The notes under the pieces are model-generated. The model searched no databases. It was given only the letters and a program-made list of their open reading frames with translations, and was not told the origin of the DNA. The translations under genes were made by a program, and so were the position numbers. Shown one piece after another: positions 36,067 through 47,700 of a stretch of 64,000 bases of DNA. The first letter of the stretch is position 1. Each line of letters starts with the position of its first letter. The stretch comes from an uncultured Roseobacter sp. (GTDB lineage Bacteria; Pseudomonadota; Alphaproteobacteria; Rhodobacterales; Rhodobacteraceae). Where the stretch lies: the NCBI RefSeq assembly GCF_947492555.1, contig NZ_CANLNE010000005.1, positions 1-64,000 on the forward strand, in the 5' to 3' direction.

Positions 36067-37281
36067 TCAGGCCACTGCGTGCGATATTGCGCATTGCTTC
36101 CACAGCTCCTTGAGCGCGAGCACAAGTTTTTCGATATCATCGACACTGTGCAGCGGGGAGGGGGTGAAGCGCAGCCGTTCGGTGCCCTTCGGGACCGTCG
36201 GGTAGTTGATGGGCTGTACGTAGATTCCGTACTGCTGCATCAGGTAGTCCGCGATCATGCGGCACTTGACCGGGTCCTTGATCATCACGGGGATGATATG
36301 GCTGGGGTTGTCCAGATGCGGGATACCTTCCATATCCAGCCGTTTGCGCAGATAGGCCACGCGCTCGCGCTGCAAAAGGCGCTCCTGATCGGACTGCTTG
36401 AGATGCCGGATCGAGGTTTGCGCTGCGGCCGCCACAGCGGGGGGCAGGGCGGTCGTGAAGATGAAACCGGAGGCAAAGGACCGGATAAAGTCGCATAAGG
36501 CCTCAGAGCCCGTGATATAGCCGCCCACGACGCCGTAGGCCTTGCCCAGGGTGCCTTCAATGAGGGTGATACGGTCCGCCAGCCCCTCGCGTTCCGAAAT
36601 GCCACCACCGTGCGGTCCGTAAAGGCCCACCGCGTGCACCTCGTCGAGATAGGTCATGGCGCCGTGCTTTTCGGCCACCTCGACGATCTCTTTCATCGGG
36701 CAGATGTCGCCGTCCATGGAATAAACGCTCTCAAACGCCACGATCTTTGGCGCATTGGCGGGCAGGGCGGCCAGTTTGCGATCCAGGTCTTCCGGGTCGT
36801 TATGCCGCCACAGCACCTTGTTGGCGCGGGAGTGACGAATGCCTTCGATCATAGAGGCATGGTTCAGTTCATCGCTGAGGATCACACAATCGGGGATCCG
36901 CGCGCCCAGCGTGCTAAGCGCCGCCCAGTTCGAGACATAGCCCGAGGTAAACAGCAGCGCCTGCTCCTTGCCGTGCAGGTCGGCCAGTTCTGCCTCCAGC
37001 AGTTTGTGATTGTGGTTGGTGCCCGAGATGTTGCGGGTCCCGCCTGCGCCTGCACCGCAATTATCAATCGCCTCTTTCATCGCGTTGATGACGGAAGGGT
37101 GCTGGCCCATGCCCAGATAGTCGTTCGAGCACCAGACGGTCACCTGATCAGGGCTGTCCTCATCATGGCATTTCGCGGTCGGAAAGGCCCCAGCCTTGCG
37201 CTCCAGTTCCGCGAAGATGCGGTAGTTGCCATCGTTCTTGAGCTCATCGAGCTGTGTCTGGAACAGTGCATCAAAGTCCAT
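36067..37281 (-). CDS. hemA: 5-aminolevulinate synthase
   Basis: A 404-aa PLP enzyme that condenses glycine and succinyl-CoA to 5-aminolevulinate, the first step of tetrapyrrole synthesis in Alphaproteobacteria. Family motifs include [48 protein letters not shown], and [16 protein letters not shown] with the PLP-binding Lys. The N-terminus [21 protein letters not shown] is the standard one. It overlaps the 3' end of puhE by 11 bases. This is probably a PGC-linked isozyme in addition to a chromosomal copy; that cannot be tested here. Confidence 0.97.
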   Translation of the reverse strand: MDFDALFQTQLDELKNDGNYRIFAELERKAGAFPTAKCHDEDSPDQVTVWCSNDYLGMGQHPSVINAMKEAIDNCGAGAGGTRNISGTNHNHKLLEAELADLHGKEQALLFTSGYVSNWAALSTLGARIPDCVILSDELNHASMIEGIRHSRANKVLWRHNDPEDLDRKLAALPANAPKIVAFESVYSMDGDICPMKEIVEVAEKHGAMTYLDEVHAVGLYGPHGGGISEREGLADRITLIEGTLGKAYGVVGGYITGSEALCDFIRSFASGFIFTTALPPAVAAAAQTSIRHLKQSDQERLLQRERVAYLRKRLDMEGIPHLDNPSHIIPVMIKDPVKCRMIADYLMQQYGIYVQPINYPTVPKGTERLRFTPSPLHSVDDIEKLVLALKELWKQCAISHAVA

Positions 37282-38107
37282 GATGTCCCCCCTTGATTTT
37301 AGCTGTCGGTATAGGTTGATTTTGATTTTTTGTCGGCGCTTCAGTTGGCATCATCCAGCGCCAGAGTTTCTCGTCCGGGATTGGCAGCACCATCATCCAG
37401 TGCTCGAAAAGCGCCAAGGCGGTGATGGCGGTCAGCAGGGTGAACCCTGCGATGGCGCCTGCGGTCTCGGCGGCATAGAGCCGTTCCAGCCAGCAGGCTG
37501 CGGCAAAAGTCAGCGCGGTGATGGAGATCGGGAAAAACCAGTTCATCGCGCGGTGCCGGAAGTGGCTCGGCAGATGGGCGAGCGCTTCGGGCAGGAAATC
37601 GATGTTGATCTTGGGCACGCCGAAAAACAGGTTCAGCTTGGCGGAGAGACGCGCGAAGAACAGCACCGCAAAGGTCCAGGTGGCGAATTTATTCTCAGCA
37701 CCCAGATTCCAGTCGATCAGCACCATCGCGATCAGCGTCGCCACCAGCAGCATCTCGTGATAGGCAAGCGTGCCCCAGGCGCGGATAAACCGCTCCCATT
37801 CCGGGACATTCTCAGGCAGTTTGTGGTCGTTGGGCCCGGTGATGATCCCGGTCAGGAACGCCAGTTCGATCCAGCCCCAGATCGCCAGCGCTGCAACAAA
37901 GCCCGTGTAGGCCCCGAAAGCCGACGCATCCTGCAGCGACGCCCAGAACCCCAGACAGCCAAGCCCGAGGAACGGCAGACCCAGCAGCACCGCACGCTTG
38001 CGTGCGGCCAACCCGTTGCGATCTGCAGACTTCACCACCCAAAGGATCGCACCGGTGGAAAACCACCACAGAAACAGCGCAAAAAGGGCAGGCGTCCAGA
38101 GGTTCAC
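37271..38107 (-). CDS. puhE: PuhE, photosynthetic complex membrane protein (DUF3623)
   Basis: A 278-aa polytopic membrane protein with about seven hydrophobic segments, starting [20 protein letters not shown]. Conserved family stretches are [30 protein letters not shown] and [14 protein letters not shown]. In Rhodobacter, loss of PuhE changes reaction-centre and pigment levels, which suggests a role in assembly or control of bacteriochlorophyll synthesis. It lies between acsF (100 bp away) and hemA (overlapping), as in related clusters. The biochemical activity is not known. Confidence 0.92.
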   Translation of the reverse strand: MNLWTPALFALFLWWFSTGAILWVVKSADRNGLAARKRAVLLGLPFLGLGCLGFWASLQDASAFGAYTGFVAALAIWGWIELAFLTGIITGPNDHKLPENVPEWERFIRAWGTLAYHEMLLVATLIAMVLIDWNLGAENKFATWTFAVLFFARLSAKLNLFFGVPKINIDFLPEALAHLPSHFRHRAMNWFFPISITALTFAAACWLERLYAAETAGAIAGFTLLTAITALALFEHWMMVLPIPDEKLWRWMMPTEAPTKNQNQPIPTAKIKGGHHGL

Positions 38108-38207
38108 GGGTCACGTCTCCCGCAAGGGAGACCGGGCGCGCAGGGCCTCGTATGGCCCCAGCGCCCGCGCCTGCCTGAAGCGCAAACATCTATGATGTGC
38201 GCCTGTT

Positions 38208-39353
38208 TCAATACGCCGGCTCCAGCCGGGTCGAGGTTGGCACCTGATGTTTGTTCGCCGGGATCGTGATCAGCGACACAAAGGCCGCCGCCGCCCGCGC
38301 CTGGGCGCCGATTTTGGCAAAGAACCGACCTTCTTGCGTCGCCTTGGCCAGGTCTGCATTGGCCTTCTGCAGCTTCTCCAGCGTCGGCTGCCAGCGCGGA
38401 TGGTCGATGTCCAGCGTGATCGGGAAAATCTGCTCGCTGAGCTTCGAGGTCTTGGTAAAGACCTCATGCGCATACCAATCCGGATCAACCCCCAAAGCCT
38501 CGTGGAAGGCGGGGCGCTGGTGGTCGCGGACATACATTGTGGCATAGACCGCCGTCAGGAAGAACTTGATCCAATAGACGTTGAACCCGCTTGTCAGCTT
38601 GGGATTGGTCTTCATCAGCAGTGCAAAGGCTTCGCCGTGGCTGAACTCATCATTGCACCACTCGTGAAACCACTTGAAGATCGGGTGGAACCGATGCTCT
38701 GGATGCGCCTCAAGGTGGCGGAAAATCGTGATGTACCGCGCATAGCCGATCTTCTCGGAAAGATAGGTGGCATAGTAGATGAACTTTGGTCTGAAGTAGG
38801 TGTACTTCTTCTTCTGTGTCAGGAACCCAAGGTTCACCGCCACACCCGCTTCGCGCAGCGCATCGTTGATGAAGCCCGCATGCCGCGCCTCATCCCGCGC
38901 CATCAGCTGAAACAGCTGGGTGATGTCCTTGTTGGCCCCGCGCCGCTTCATTTCCTTGTAGAGCACGCAACCCGAAAACTCGGCCGTGCAGGAACTTATC
39001 AGGAAGTCGATGAACTCCTTCTTCAGGCCCGGTTCCATCCCGTCCCAATCCACATGGTCCCAGTCTTCATTCTTGCGGAAATGGCCCTTGTTGGGGTCTG
39101 ACACCATCTGGTCGATCAGCTTGTCCCAATCCTCACGCACGGACGACACATCTATCGCATCCAGCTCGTCGAAATCGGTGGTGTAGAACCGTGGCGTCAG
39201 CAGGGTGTTCTGCATGGCGATCTCGGTCGCGGCCTTGCTGTCGAACTTGGCCTGCTCTTCCTGGATTGCGAGGCCTTCCTCGACCGTGGTGGCGTCCGCC
39301 GTATGCTTGAGGTTTTTCGGCGCATCAGAGGGGCGGGGGGTCTGAACGTTCAT
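38208..39353 (-). CDS. acsF: Aerobic Mg-protoporphyrin IX monomethyl ester cyclase
   Basis: A 381-aa diiron oxygenase that forms ring E of chlorophylls using O2. Ligand motifs EFSGCVLYKEMKRR, ARDEARHAGF and DEFSHGEAF carry the expected Glu and ExxH residues. The stretch CNDEFSHGEAFALLMKTNPKLTSG (core shown) is highly conserved. ATG 39353 overlaps the bciE stop by four bases. No anaerobic counterpart bchE was found in the window, which fits a strictly aerobic phototroph. Confidence 0.96.
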   Translation of the reverse strand: MNVQTPRPSDAPKNLKHTADATTVEEGLAIQEEQAKFDSKAATEIAMQNTLLTPRFYTTDFDELDAIDVSSVREDWDKLIDQMVSDPNKGHFRKNEDWDHVDWDGMEPGLKKEFIDFLISSCTAEFSGCVLYKEMKRRGANKDITQLFQLMARDEARHAGFINDALREAGVAVNLGFLTQKKKYTYFRPKFIYYATYLSEKIGYARYITIFRHLEAHPEHRFHPIFKWFHEWCNDEFSHGEAFALLMKTNPKLTSGFNVYWIKFFLTAVYATMYVRDHQRPAFHEALGVDPDWYAHEVFTKTSKLSEQIFPITLDIDHPRWQPTLEKLQKANADLAKATQEGRFFAKIGAQARAAAAFVSLITIPANKHQVPTSTRLEPAY

Positions 39354-39646
39354 AGTGTGACCTCCTCAGAGAAGGAAAATTCACACAGCTCCATGACCTC
39401 GAAATCGCCCGTCAGGCGGGTCCAGAGCTGTTCGAGCTTGCTGGCGCGGATGATCGTGGCCTCACGCTTCTCGGTGACGATCTCACCGAAAGGGGCCATG
39501 ATCTCGTCGCCGTGCACCTTCACTTCGTCACCGGGGTAGATCACGGCGCCGTTGTCGAACCGCACATGCGCATGCAGGCTCTCGAATTTGTGGCTGATTT
39601 CGACCGTGCAGGGGGCACGTTCAAAGTCTTTCGTCAGTAGTCCCAT
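39350..39646 (-). CDS. bciE: BciE-like small cyclase accessory subunit
   Basis: A 98-aa soluble protein (MGLLTKDFERAPCTVEISHK...) with a beta-rich pattern: HVRFDNGAVIYPGDEVKVHGDEI. It is encoded directly upstream of acsF and overlaps it (ATGA). In alphaproteobacteria and Rubrivivax, the oxygen-dependent cyclase AcsF needs the small partner BciE, encoded in this position; I assign it by size and synteny. ATG 39646 has AGGAGG nine bases upstream, and the upstream open frame overlaps puhC and is rejected. The short length limits certainty. Confidence 0.72.
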   Translation of the reverse strand: MGLLTKDFERAPCTVEISHKFESLHAHVRFDNGAVIYPGDEVKVHGDEIMAPFGEIVTEKREATIIRASKLEQLWTRLTGDFEVMELCEFSFSEEVTL

Positions 39647-39666
39647 AGGTGGCTTCCTCCTAAGGT

Positions 39667-40134
39667 TCAGGGTTGGTCCAGCAGTCTGGCGAAGACGCGG
39701 GAGTTGGATGCGCCAAAGCCCATAAGCTCGGCGGACCATCCGGTGGCGGGGTCATGCAGCGACAGGCGGTTGCCCTCGCGCAATTGCAAAAGAACGGGGG
39801 TGGCGGGGTCGATGCCCTGCAGCCCGCGCGTGCGGGCCAGCACCCGTTCGACACCAGCGACAAAGCCGCCCTTGTCAGACGGGAAATCGGCAATCAGTAC
39901 GCCATTGGTGTCAAAGACACGCGCAGCGCCCGAGGCATCGCCGGTCAGGATGATCGCGCGCTCCGCGATGATCGGGGCGACGGGGGGCGTGTTCTGCACC
40001 GGGCGACCGGTGAGCGTGGCGAGGCTCACGATCACCAGCACGCAGGCGACCAGCCCGAACATGATGCGCACAAGGATGCGGGGCACCAGCTCTTCGGGCT
40101 TGGCATGGATGCGGGGGTGGGTGTGGGTGCTCAT
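39667..40134 (-). CDS. puhC: PuhC, RC-LH1 assembly protein
   Basis: A 155-aa single-span membrane protein. One N-terminal membrane segment (ILVRIMFGLVACVLVIVSLATL) leads to a periplasmic domain with RAIILTGDASGAARVFDTNG and GGFVAGVERVLARTRG. In Rhodobacter, PuhC helps arrange LH1 around the reaction centre. It begins 6 bp after puhB in the same operon and ends 20 bp before bciE. Sequence and size match the family. Confidence 0.92.
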   Translation of the reverse strand: MSTHTHPRIHAKPEELVPRILVRIMFGLVACVLVIVSLATLTGRPVQNTPPVAPIIAERAIILTGDASGAARVFDTNGVLIADFPSDKGGFVAGVERVLARTRGLQGIDPATPVLLQLREGNRLSLHDPATGWSAELMGFGASNSRVFARLLDQP

Positions 40135-40140
40135 ATCCGC

Positions 40141-40773
40141 TTACTCCGCTGCCACGGCTGTGCGGGGCAGGGCGCGGCTTACATGCGGTACAGATACGCG
40201 TGCCTCTGCGGCCTCGGCCAGCAGGCGGGCGACCTTTTCCGCCTCGGGGATACAGCGCAGCGCGGGCTGCGTATGTTTGATGTGCCAGGGGCGGACATGC
40301 GGCCAGCAGACCAGATAGCTCAGCCTGGTATCGCCGATGGTCTCCAGCGCGATGGTGCCGGTGCCGCCCTTGCGCAAATCCAGCATGGCGTTGCCCACCT
40401 GCGTGTAGGGCAGGTTCAGCGTGATGGTGAGCGCGGCCCCAATCCGCATCACGACGCGGGCGTCAGTTACCGTGTACACTGTGGCCCGCGCCTGCACGTA
40501 GGCCACCAGCATCAGTAGCCCGCAGACCACCAGACCCAGCAGGACAAAGGGCACCGCCGATCCGATCGCCCGGCCGAGCGGCATCAGGTCGACACCGGAG
40601 AGAAATCGCCAGATCGCAAGCAGGGCAAAATAGCCCGCCACCCATTTCAGGCTGAGCGCCTCGATGCTGAGGCGCCACCAGTCGGGGCGCCCCTGCCAGA
40701 GGATCTGCTCTCCTCTGGGTGGCTCCTCGGGCAGCCCTTCCACGGGCTCGATCTCGAAATCATCATGGGACAT
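40141..40773 (-). CDS. puhB: PuhB, reaction centre assembly factor (PH-domain membrane protein)
   Basis: A 210-aa membrane protein with the start MSHDDFEIEPVEGLPEEPPRGE typical of PuhB, then GEQILWQGRPDWWRL. Two or three membrane spans (about residues 40-100) precede a bPH2-like domain, RATVYTVTDARVVMRIGAAL and TLNLPYTQV. It assists dimerisation and assembly of the reaction centre in Rhodobacter. ATG 40773 has GGAG eight bases upstream; the upstream in-frame start lies in the puhA-puhB gap. It sits between puhA (61 bp) and puhC (6 bp). Confidence 0.92.
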   Translation of the reverse strand: MSHDDFEIEPVEGLPEEPPRGEQILWQGRPDWWRLSIEALSLKWVAGYFALLAIWRFLSGVDLMPLGRAIGSAVPFVLLGLVVCGLLMLVAYVQARATVYTVTDARVVMRIGAALTITLNLPYTQVGNAMLDLRKGGTGTIALETIGDTRLSYLVCWPHVRPWHIKHTQPALRCIPEAEKVARLLAEAAEARVSVPHVSRALPRTAVAAE

Positions 40774-40834
40774 GGCGAGTATCTCCATTTGCGGGTTGAT
40801 GCGCGCGGGCCCTTGGCCACCCGCGCGCAGGTGG

Positions 40835-41602
40835 TCAGAGTTTCGGTTCGGCGCGGTTCCCGGCAAAGAGCTTGCCGCCGCCGTAGTAGCCCGAGATCTT
40901 GTCCTCTTCGAGCAGGGTCACCTGGCGCGGGCTGGCGATGGTGGGCACGGTGGCGAAATGCTTGCCGTGCAGGGCATGCACGCTGACGCGGTTCGACCGG
41001 ATGCGGGCGAAGGTGATCGGCAGCAGGCGGTTGCCGGAGCCCCACTTGCTATCTAGTTCCAGCTCCAGATAGCGGACCAACTGTTCCGGTTCATCGAGCC
41101 ACATGTCCACGATCTTACCTACGATCTCGCCGTCTCCGGCAACAACGGGCAGCCCGCGCGGGTCACGGCCTGCGGCGACATGGAAGCCTTCGGCCCCGGA
41201 CATCGGTACGATCTTGGGGTGCCCATGGCCGTCCAGTTCCGGCGCATCGCGGCGCGGGGCCCAGCTGGCAGGTCCAACCCCGTCCAGCATCGGATCACCC
41301 GTCGGTTCCAGCGGATAGCCATTACCCGGCCCGACCCGTTTCAGCGCGATATCCGCGCGTTCCGGCGTCTGGCCGCTCGGCACGGTGACCTCGCCGCGCC
41401 CATGCGGCAGTTTGAAGGTCTTATCCTCGGGCAGGGGCCACATGCTGGGGTTGGAGGACTTGTTGCCCTCGTCATCTTCCAGCGGATAGCCCTCGCGCAT
41501 GTTCTCACGCTGAATCCAGATGATGAGGATCGCGAAGAACACGTAAAAGAGCCAGAGCGAAAGGCTCGCCAGATCGAATTCGCCAAAGAATGTTCCAGTC
41601 AT
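40835..41602 (-). CDS. puhA: Photosynthetic reaction centre subunit H
   Basis: A 255-aa subunit with a single N-terminal helix (SLSLWLFYVFFAILIIWIQR) followed by REGYPLEDD, the family mark. The cytoplasmic PRC-barrel region includes GNGYPLEPTGDPMLDGVGPASWAPR and IVGKIVDMWLDEPEQLVRYLEL (cores). It caps the L-M core and shapes proton delivery to QB. ATG 41602 (MTGTFFGEFDLAS) has AGGAGGAAA close upstream. It follows lhaA by 22 bp and precedes puhB. Confidence 0.97.
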   Translation of the reverse strand: MTGTFFGEFDLASLSLWLFYVFFAILIIWIQRENMREGYPLEDDEGNKSSNPSMWPLPEDKTFKLPHGRGEVTVPSGQTPERADIALKRVGPGNGYPLEPTGDPMLDGVGPASWAPRRDAPELDGHGHPKIVPMSGAEGFHVAAGRDPRGLPVVAGDGEIVGKIVDMWLDEPEQLVRYLELELDSKWGSGNRLLPITFARIRSNRVSVHALHGKHFATVPTIASPRQVTLLEEDKISGYYGGGKLFAGNRAEPKL

Positions 41603-41624
41603 AGTGTTTCCTCCTGAAACGGGG

Positions 41625-43055
41625 TCATGTCGGGAAATCGGCGAGGCCCATGGGCCGGGTGCCGCGTTCCGTCGGGGTGAGGGGGCCACTTTGGCGCACG
41701 AGCGGTCCCAGGATTACGAGCGTGGCAAACAAGAGGCCAATCTCGGTGTGGTAAACGAATGAATATCCGGTGGCGGGGCTGTTCAGGACCTCGCCAAGCT
41801 GGCCGGAGGTGGCCGCATGGCCCACCCAGTCGCGCAGGCCCCCGCCGATGGCGATGGAGACGCCCGCCGCGGTGGCCTGGGCCGCGCCCCAGGCCCCGAG
41901 GGCAAGACCCCGGCCCGCCCTGCCGGTCGCGGGCATGGTCATGGCCGCGGTCAGCGTGGCCACGGCGAAAAGCCCGCCGCCAAAGCCAATGACGCCCGCC
42001 CCTGCAAAGAACAGTGCGTTTGAATTCATCGGTGCGGCAAAGATCACCATGGAGAAGGCCCAAATACCCGCCACGATCCCGGCCCCGGCCAGACGGTAGG
42101 GGTTGGAGCCACCCGACAACCGCCGCCCGGCCAGCGCAAACCCGATCAGCGCGCCTGCGGCCCAGAGGGCGGTGAGCAAGGTGGTGGCAGAGACGGACAG
42201 CCCGAGGATTTCGCCGCCATAGGGTTCCAGCAGAACGTCCTGCATGTTGAAGGCCATGGTGCCGACAAAGACGCAGGCCAGCAGCCGTCCGGCGCGCCCG
42301 CCCGTCATGAAATCGCGCCATGCCTCCGAGAAGGCCGGGCGGGGTTCCGCCCGCTCCTCGCGGCTCATCGGGCGCACATGTTCTTGTTTCCAAAGGGCAA
42401 TCAGCACCAGCGCGATGCCCACGACGGCGGCGCCCTGGACCACGCGGATCAGTTTCAGCGCGGTGAAATCGGTGAGCAGCACGCCCATGATCACCGCCGA
42501 AATCCCCATGCCGACAAGGAACATGACATAGAGGAGCGCAACGACCCGGGGTCGGGTTTCGTCCGTGGCCCGGTCCGAGGCCAAAGCCAGCCCGGCGGTT
42601 TGCGTCATATGCATGCCAAGACCGGTCATCAGGAAAGCAAGTGCGGCCAGCACCTCACCCGCAAAGGGAATGTCGTGCACCACATCGCCGCCCAGCACCA
42701 GAAGCGCAAAGGGCATCACTGCCAGCCCGCCAAACTGCCACAGCGATCCAAACCAGATGTAGGGGATGCGTTTCCAGCCAATCGCGGATTTGTGGGTATC
42801 CGAGCGGAACCCCAGCAGGGCCCGGAAGGGCGCGATCAGCACTGGCAGGGCGATCATCAGTGCCACGATCATCGCAGGTACGCTCAGTTCCACGATCATC
42901 ACCCGGTTGAGCGTGCCCAGCAGCAGTACCGAAGCCATCCCCACCGAGACCTGAAACAGCGACAGGCGCAAGAGCTGCCCCATCGGCAGGTCAGCGCTGG
43001 CCGCATCGGCAAAGGGCATGGCCTTGAGCGAGAGGGACTGCAGGCGCGACGTCAT
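41625..43055 (-). CDS. lhaA: LhaA, LH1 assembly protein (PucC family)
   Basis: A 476-aa major-facilitator-like membrane protein with about 12 helices, belonging to the BCD/PucC family that delivers bacteriochlorophyll to LH1. Signature stretches are LRLSLFQVSVGMASVLLLGTLNRVMIVEL, LLGFRSDTHKSAIGWKRIPYIW and MQDVLLEPYGGEILGLSV (cores). ATG 43055 (MTSRLQSLSLKAMPF) overlaps the bchM stop by four bases. It lies in the usual bchM-lhaA-puhA order. Confidence 0.94.
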   Translation of the reverse strand: MTSRLQSLSLKAMPFADAASADLPMGQLLRLSLFQVSVGMASVLLLGTLNRVMIVELSVPAMIVALMIALPVLIAPFRALLGFRSDTHKSAIGWKRIPYIWFGSLWQFGGLAVMPFALLVLGGDVVHDIPFAGEVLAALAFLMTGLGMHMTQTAGLALASDRATDETRPRVVALLYVMFLVGMGISAVIMGVLLTDFTALKLIRVVQGAAVVGIALVLIALWKQEHVRPMSREERAEPRPAFSEAWRDFMTGGRAGRLLACVFVGTMAFNMQDVLLEPYGGEILGLSVSATTLLTALWAAGALIGFALAGRRLSGGSNPYRLAGAGIVAGIWAFSMVIFAAPMNSNALFFAGAGVIGFGGGLFAVATLTAAMTMPATGRAGRGLALGAWGAAQATAAGVSIAIGGGLRDWVGHAATSGQLGEVLNSPATGYSFVYHTEIGLLFATLVILGPLVRQSGPLTPTERGTRPMGLADFPT

Positions 43056-43794
43056 GCACGCACCTCCATCGCCTGAGAGATGTAAAACCCGGAAGAGATA
43101 CGCTCCACCGGGCGGATCATGCCGCTGACCCCTTCTGCGCGCGCGGCCTGTGCCAGTGGTTGATGCGCGTGCGGGATCATGACCGGGCTGCGGTCGGACC
43201 GGGGGAACAGCTTGCCCGCATACCACATCGCCATCAGCAGGCGGGTACGCGGGGCGACAGTGAAGACAATCGTGCGGTCCGTCCGCTTTTCCAGCCCGGC
43301 CAGCGCTGTGCCGATGTCCCTGGCGTTGTAGTAGATCAGGCTGTCCATCGCGATCACATGGTCGAAGCGGCCCAGGGCGGTGTCCAGCATGTCGCCGGAG
43401 GTAAAAGTGACCTGCTTGCGATACTCTTCCGGCAGGCGCAGCTCGGCGATGTCCACAAGCTGCGGTGAAATATCAATCGCTAGGACCTCGGCCCCGCGCG
43501 CGGCCAGTTCCGCCGTCATCTGCCCCGCGCCACAGCCAGCATCCAACACACGATGTCCGGTCAGATCGGCGGGCAGACGGCTCAGCATCAGCGCCCGCAT
43601 CCGGTCGCGCCCCTGCCGGACCGTCTCGCGAATTCGAGACACCGGCGCATCCGAGGTCAGCCGCGCCCAGGTCTTGGTCGCGGTCTTGTCGAAATAGGTC
43701 TCGACGCGCCCCAGGGTCGCATCATACCCGGACCGCGCCTGCAACGCGGCCTCAGGCACAGCGGCCGGTGAAGTGAAAGGGGCGACGTCCCGCA

Positions 43795-43795
<1 letters not shown>
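43052..43795 (-). CDS. bchM: Mg-protoporphyrin IX O-methyltransferase
   Basis: A 247-aa SAM-dependent methyltransferase that esterifies the C13 propionate of Mg-protoporphyrin IX. SAM motif I is RVLDAGCGAGQMTAELAARG near residue 86 (core DAGCGAGQ). It is followed by VLAIDISPQLV and FDHVIAMDSLIYYN, and the C-terminal GFYISQAMEVRA is typical. The ATG overlaps the bchL stop by one base, and the stop overlaps lhaA by four. Length is slightly above the Rhodobacter protein because of the N-terminus. Confidence 0.95.
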
Positions 43796-44747
<952 letters not shown>

Positions 44748-44785
44748 CCGCCGGAGGCTTCCTACGTCGATGTCGGAGATCCGGA

Positions 44786-47700
44786 TCATTGTGCTGCGAT
44801 CCCTTCCAACTGGTCTTCAAGCGCATCTGCCGCTTCCTGCAGCGCGGCCAACGTGTCCGCGTCAGGCGACCAGTAATTCCGGTCATTGGCCTCCAGCAAA
44901 CGGTTCGCCATGCGGCTGGAGGCGGTGGGGTTCAGGTCAGCGAGACGCTGGCGCATCTCCGTGTCCAGCACAAAAGTCTCGGAAATGCGCTGATACACCC
45001 AATCATCGACTTGCCCGGTGGTCGCCGACCAACCCAGCGTATTGGTCACATGCGCCTCGATCTGGCGCACGCCTTCGGGACCGTGCTTCAGCAAACCCTC
45101 GAAAAACTTGGGGTTCAGACTGCGGGCGCGGGTCTCCAGCGCCACCTGATCCTTCAGCGTGCGGACCTTGCCCGTCCCGCGGGTCTGATCGCCGATATAG
45201 ACGGCCGCATCCGATCCCTTGGCGCGTTTCACCGCGCGGGCGATGCCGCCCAGCGTGTCGAAATAGTGATCAACCGTCGTCACACCCAGCTCAACCGATT
45301 CAAGGTTCTGATAGGCCACGTCGACCTCGGCCAGTGTGGCCTGTAACAACGCCGTATTGGCGGCGGCTTTGCCGTCGGTGCCATAGGCAAAGCTCTTGCG
45401 CGCCTCATAGGCATCAGCCAACTCGTCCTCGTCGCCGAAGGCTGAACTGTCTACCAGCCCGTTCACGTTCGACCCATACGCGCCTTCCGCGTTGGAAAAG
45501 ACCCGCAGGGCGGCCTCCTCAACAGCGCATCCGGTCTTTTCCACATAGGCCAGCGCATGGGCGCGGATGTAGTTCTGATCCAGCGGCTCATCTGCCGTTG
45601 CGCATTTCAGCGCCGCCTCAGCCAGCATGCGCGTCTGCAAGGGCAGCAGGTCGCGGAAAATCCCCGAGAGCGTCATGATCACGTCGATGCGGGGCCGTCC
45701 CAGGTCCTCCAGCGCGATCAGATCAGCGCCGGAAATCCTGCCAAAACTGTCGAAACGCGGGGTACAGCCCATCAATGCAAGCGCCTGGGCAATGGGCCCG
45801 CCGTCGGACTTGATATTGTCACTGCCCCAGAGCACCAGCGCCACGGTGCGCGGCAGGCTGTCATGGGTCTCAAGCAGCAGTCGCGCCTGTTTGGCCCCAT
45901 CCTGACACGCAAAGGCCGTGGGCATCCGAAACGGGTCAAAGGCATGGATATTGCGCCCCGTCGGCAGAATCTCGGGGGAGCGGATCAGGTCGCCACCTGC
46001 CACGGGCGCCGTGAAATGCCCGGCAAGGGCGGCCATCAATGCATCAAGCTCGGTTTCCTGCCGCAACAGGTGATCGACGTGTGCCCGTGTACCGTCATCA
46101 AGGTCGGGCAGGATGCGCAGGTACTCAGTCCGCTCAGCATTGCTTAGCGGTTGGCCAACCACATGCAGACCTTCGGGGATCAGCGCTTCCTCGGTCTCCA
46201 GCAGCTTGATCCAGAGCGCCTCGACAGGCACGCCGCCCATATCCACTGCTGCAGCCTGTTCCGCGATCAGCGTTTCCAGATCGGCGCGGTCCGGCGCCGC
46301 AGGATCGCTGCCGCGCCACCGGGTCAGGCTGTCTTTCAACTCCGCCAGCCCCTTGTAGAGCCCGGCAGTGGCCAGCGGCGGCGTCAGATGGCTGATGGTC
46401 ACCGCGTTGCTGCGCCGCTTGGCCAGTGTTGCCTCAGACGGGTTGTTGGCCGCATAGAGATAGACATTCGGCATGTCACCGATCAACCGGTCGGGCCAAT
46501 CCGCACCGCAGGGCCCCGCCTGCTTGCCCGGCATGAATTCCAACGCACCATGCATCCCGAAGTGCAGCAGCACATCGGCCTTCAGCGTATTCTTAAGCCA
46601 GAGATAGAAGGTCGTGAAGGCGTGTGTCGGGGCAAAGCCGCGCTCGAAGAGCAGACGCATCGGGTCACCCTCATAGCCGAACCCCGGTTGCAACCCGACA
46701 AAGACCTTGCCGAACTGTGCGCCCAGAACGAACACCCCGCGCCCGTCCGATTGCACGCGTCCGGGAGCCGGACCCCATTGCGCTTCGATCTCGCTCAGCC
46801 AGGGGGTGTTGCTGACAACCTCATCGGCGCTGACGTGGGCGGCGACATTGGCCTCCTGCCCGTATCTTTGGGCCGAGCCTTCGAGCACCGCGGCGCGCAA
46901 AGCGTCGACGTTTTCGGGCACTTCGACATCATAGCCTTCTGTTTTCATACGCACCAACGTATTGAAAAGACTTTCAAAAACGCTGAGGTGTGCGGCAGTG
47001 CCAGCGGCACCCGCATTTGGTGGGAAGCCAAAAAGCACGATGCCGACGGTCCGGTTGAAGGTCTCTGATTGGCGCAATCTCGCCTGCCGTTCGGTGCGCG
47101 CGACCAGCGCCTCGATCCGTTCAGGGCAGGGGGCCATTGCCTTATTCGCGCTCCGGCCGTTGCAGGCACGGGCGCAGCCCTGGCAACCGCTTTCCCCGTG
47201 ACGGCCTGCAAAGACCGTGGGTGTCGTGGCGCCATCCAGCTCGGGCAGGGCGATCAGCATTGTTGTTTCGATCGGCCCTAGCCCCTGAGCGGACGCAGAC
47301 CATTGAGCAAGCGTCTGGAACTCCAGCGGATGGGCGGCGATGTAGGGCACATCAAGCGCGGTCAGTACCTCGATCGCGGCGACATTGTCATTATAGGCCG
47401 GGCCGCCGACCAGCGAAAACCCGGTCAGCGAGACCAGCGCATCGATCTTTACGTCATTGCCATCACGGAAATAGGCGTCGATGGCGGGCCGACCGTCCAA
47501 CCCTCCGGCAAACCCTGCCAGAACCCGGATGCCGCGGGCTTCGAAGGCCCTGATGACCGCATCGTAATGTGCCGTGTCTGACGACAGCACGTAAGACCGC
47601 ATCATCAGTAACCCCACGGTCATCGTTGCCCCTTTGGGCGCGGGCAGGTGAGCCGCATCCGTGGTGATCCGGCCCGGCAAATCTGGGTGGTAGAGCCCGG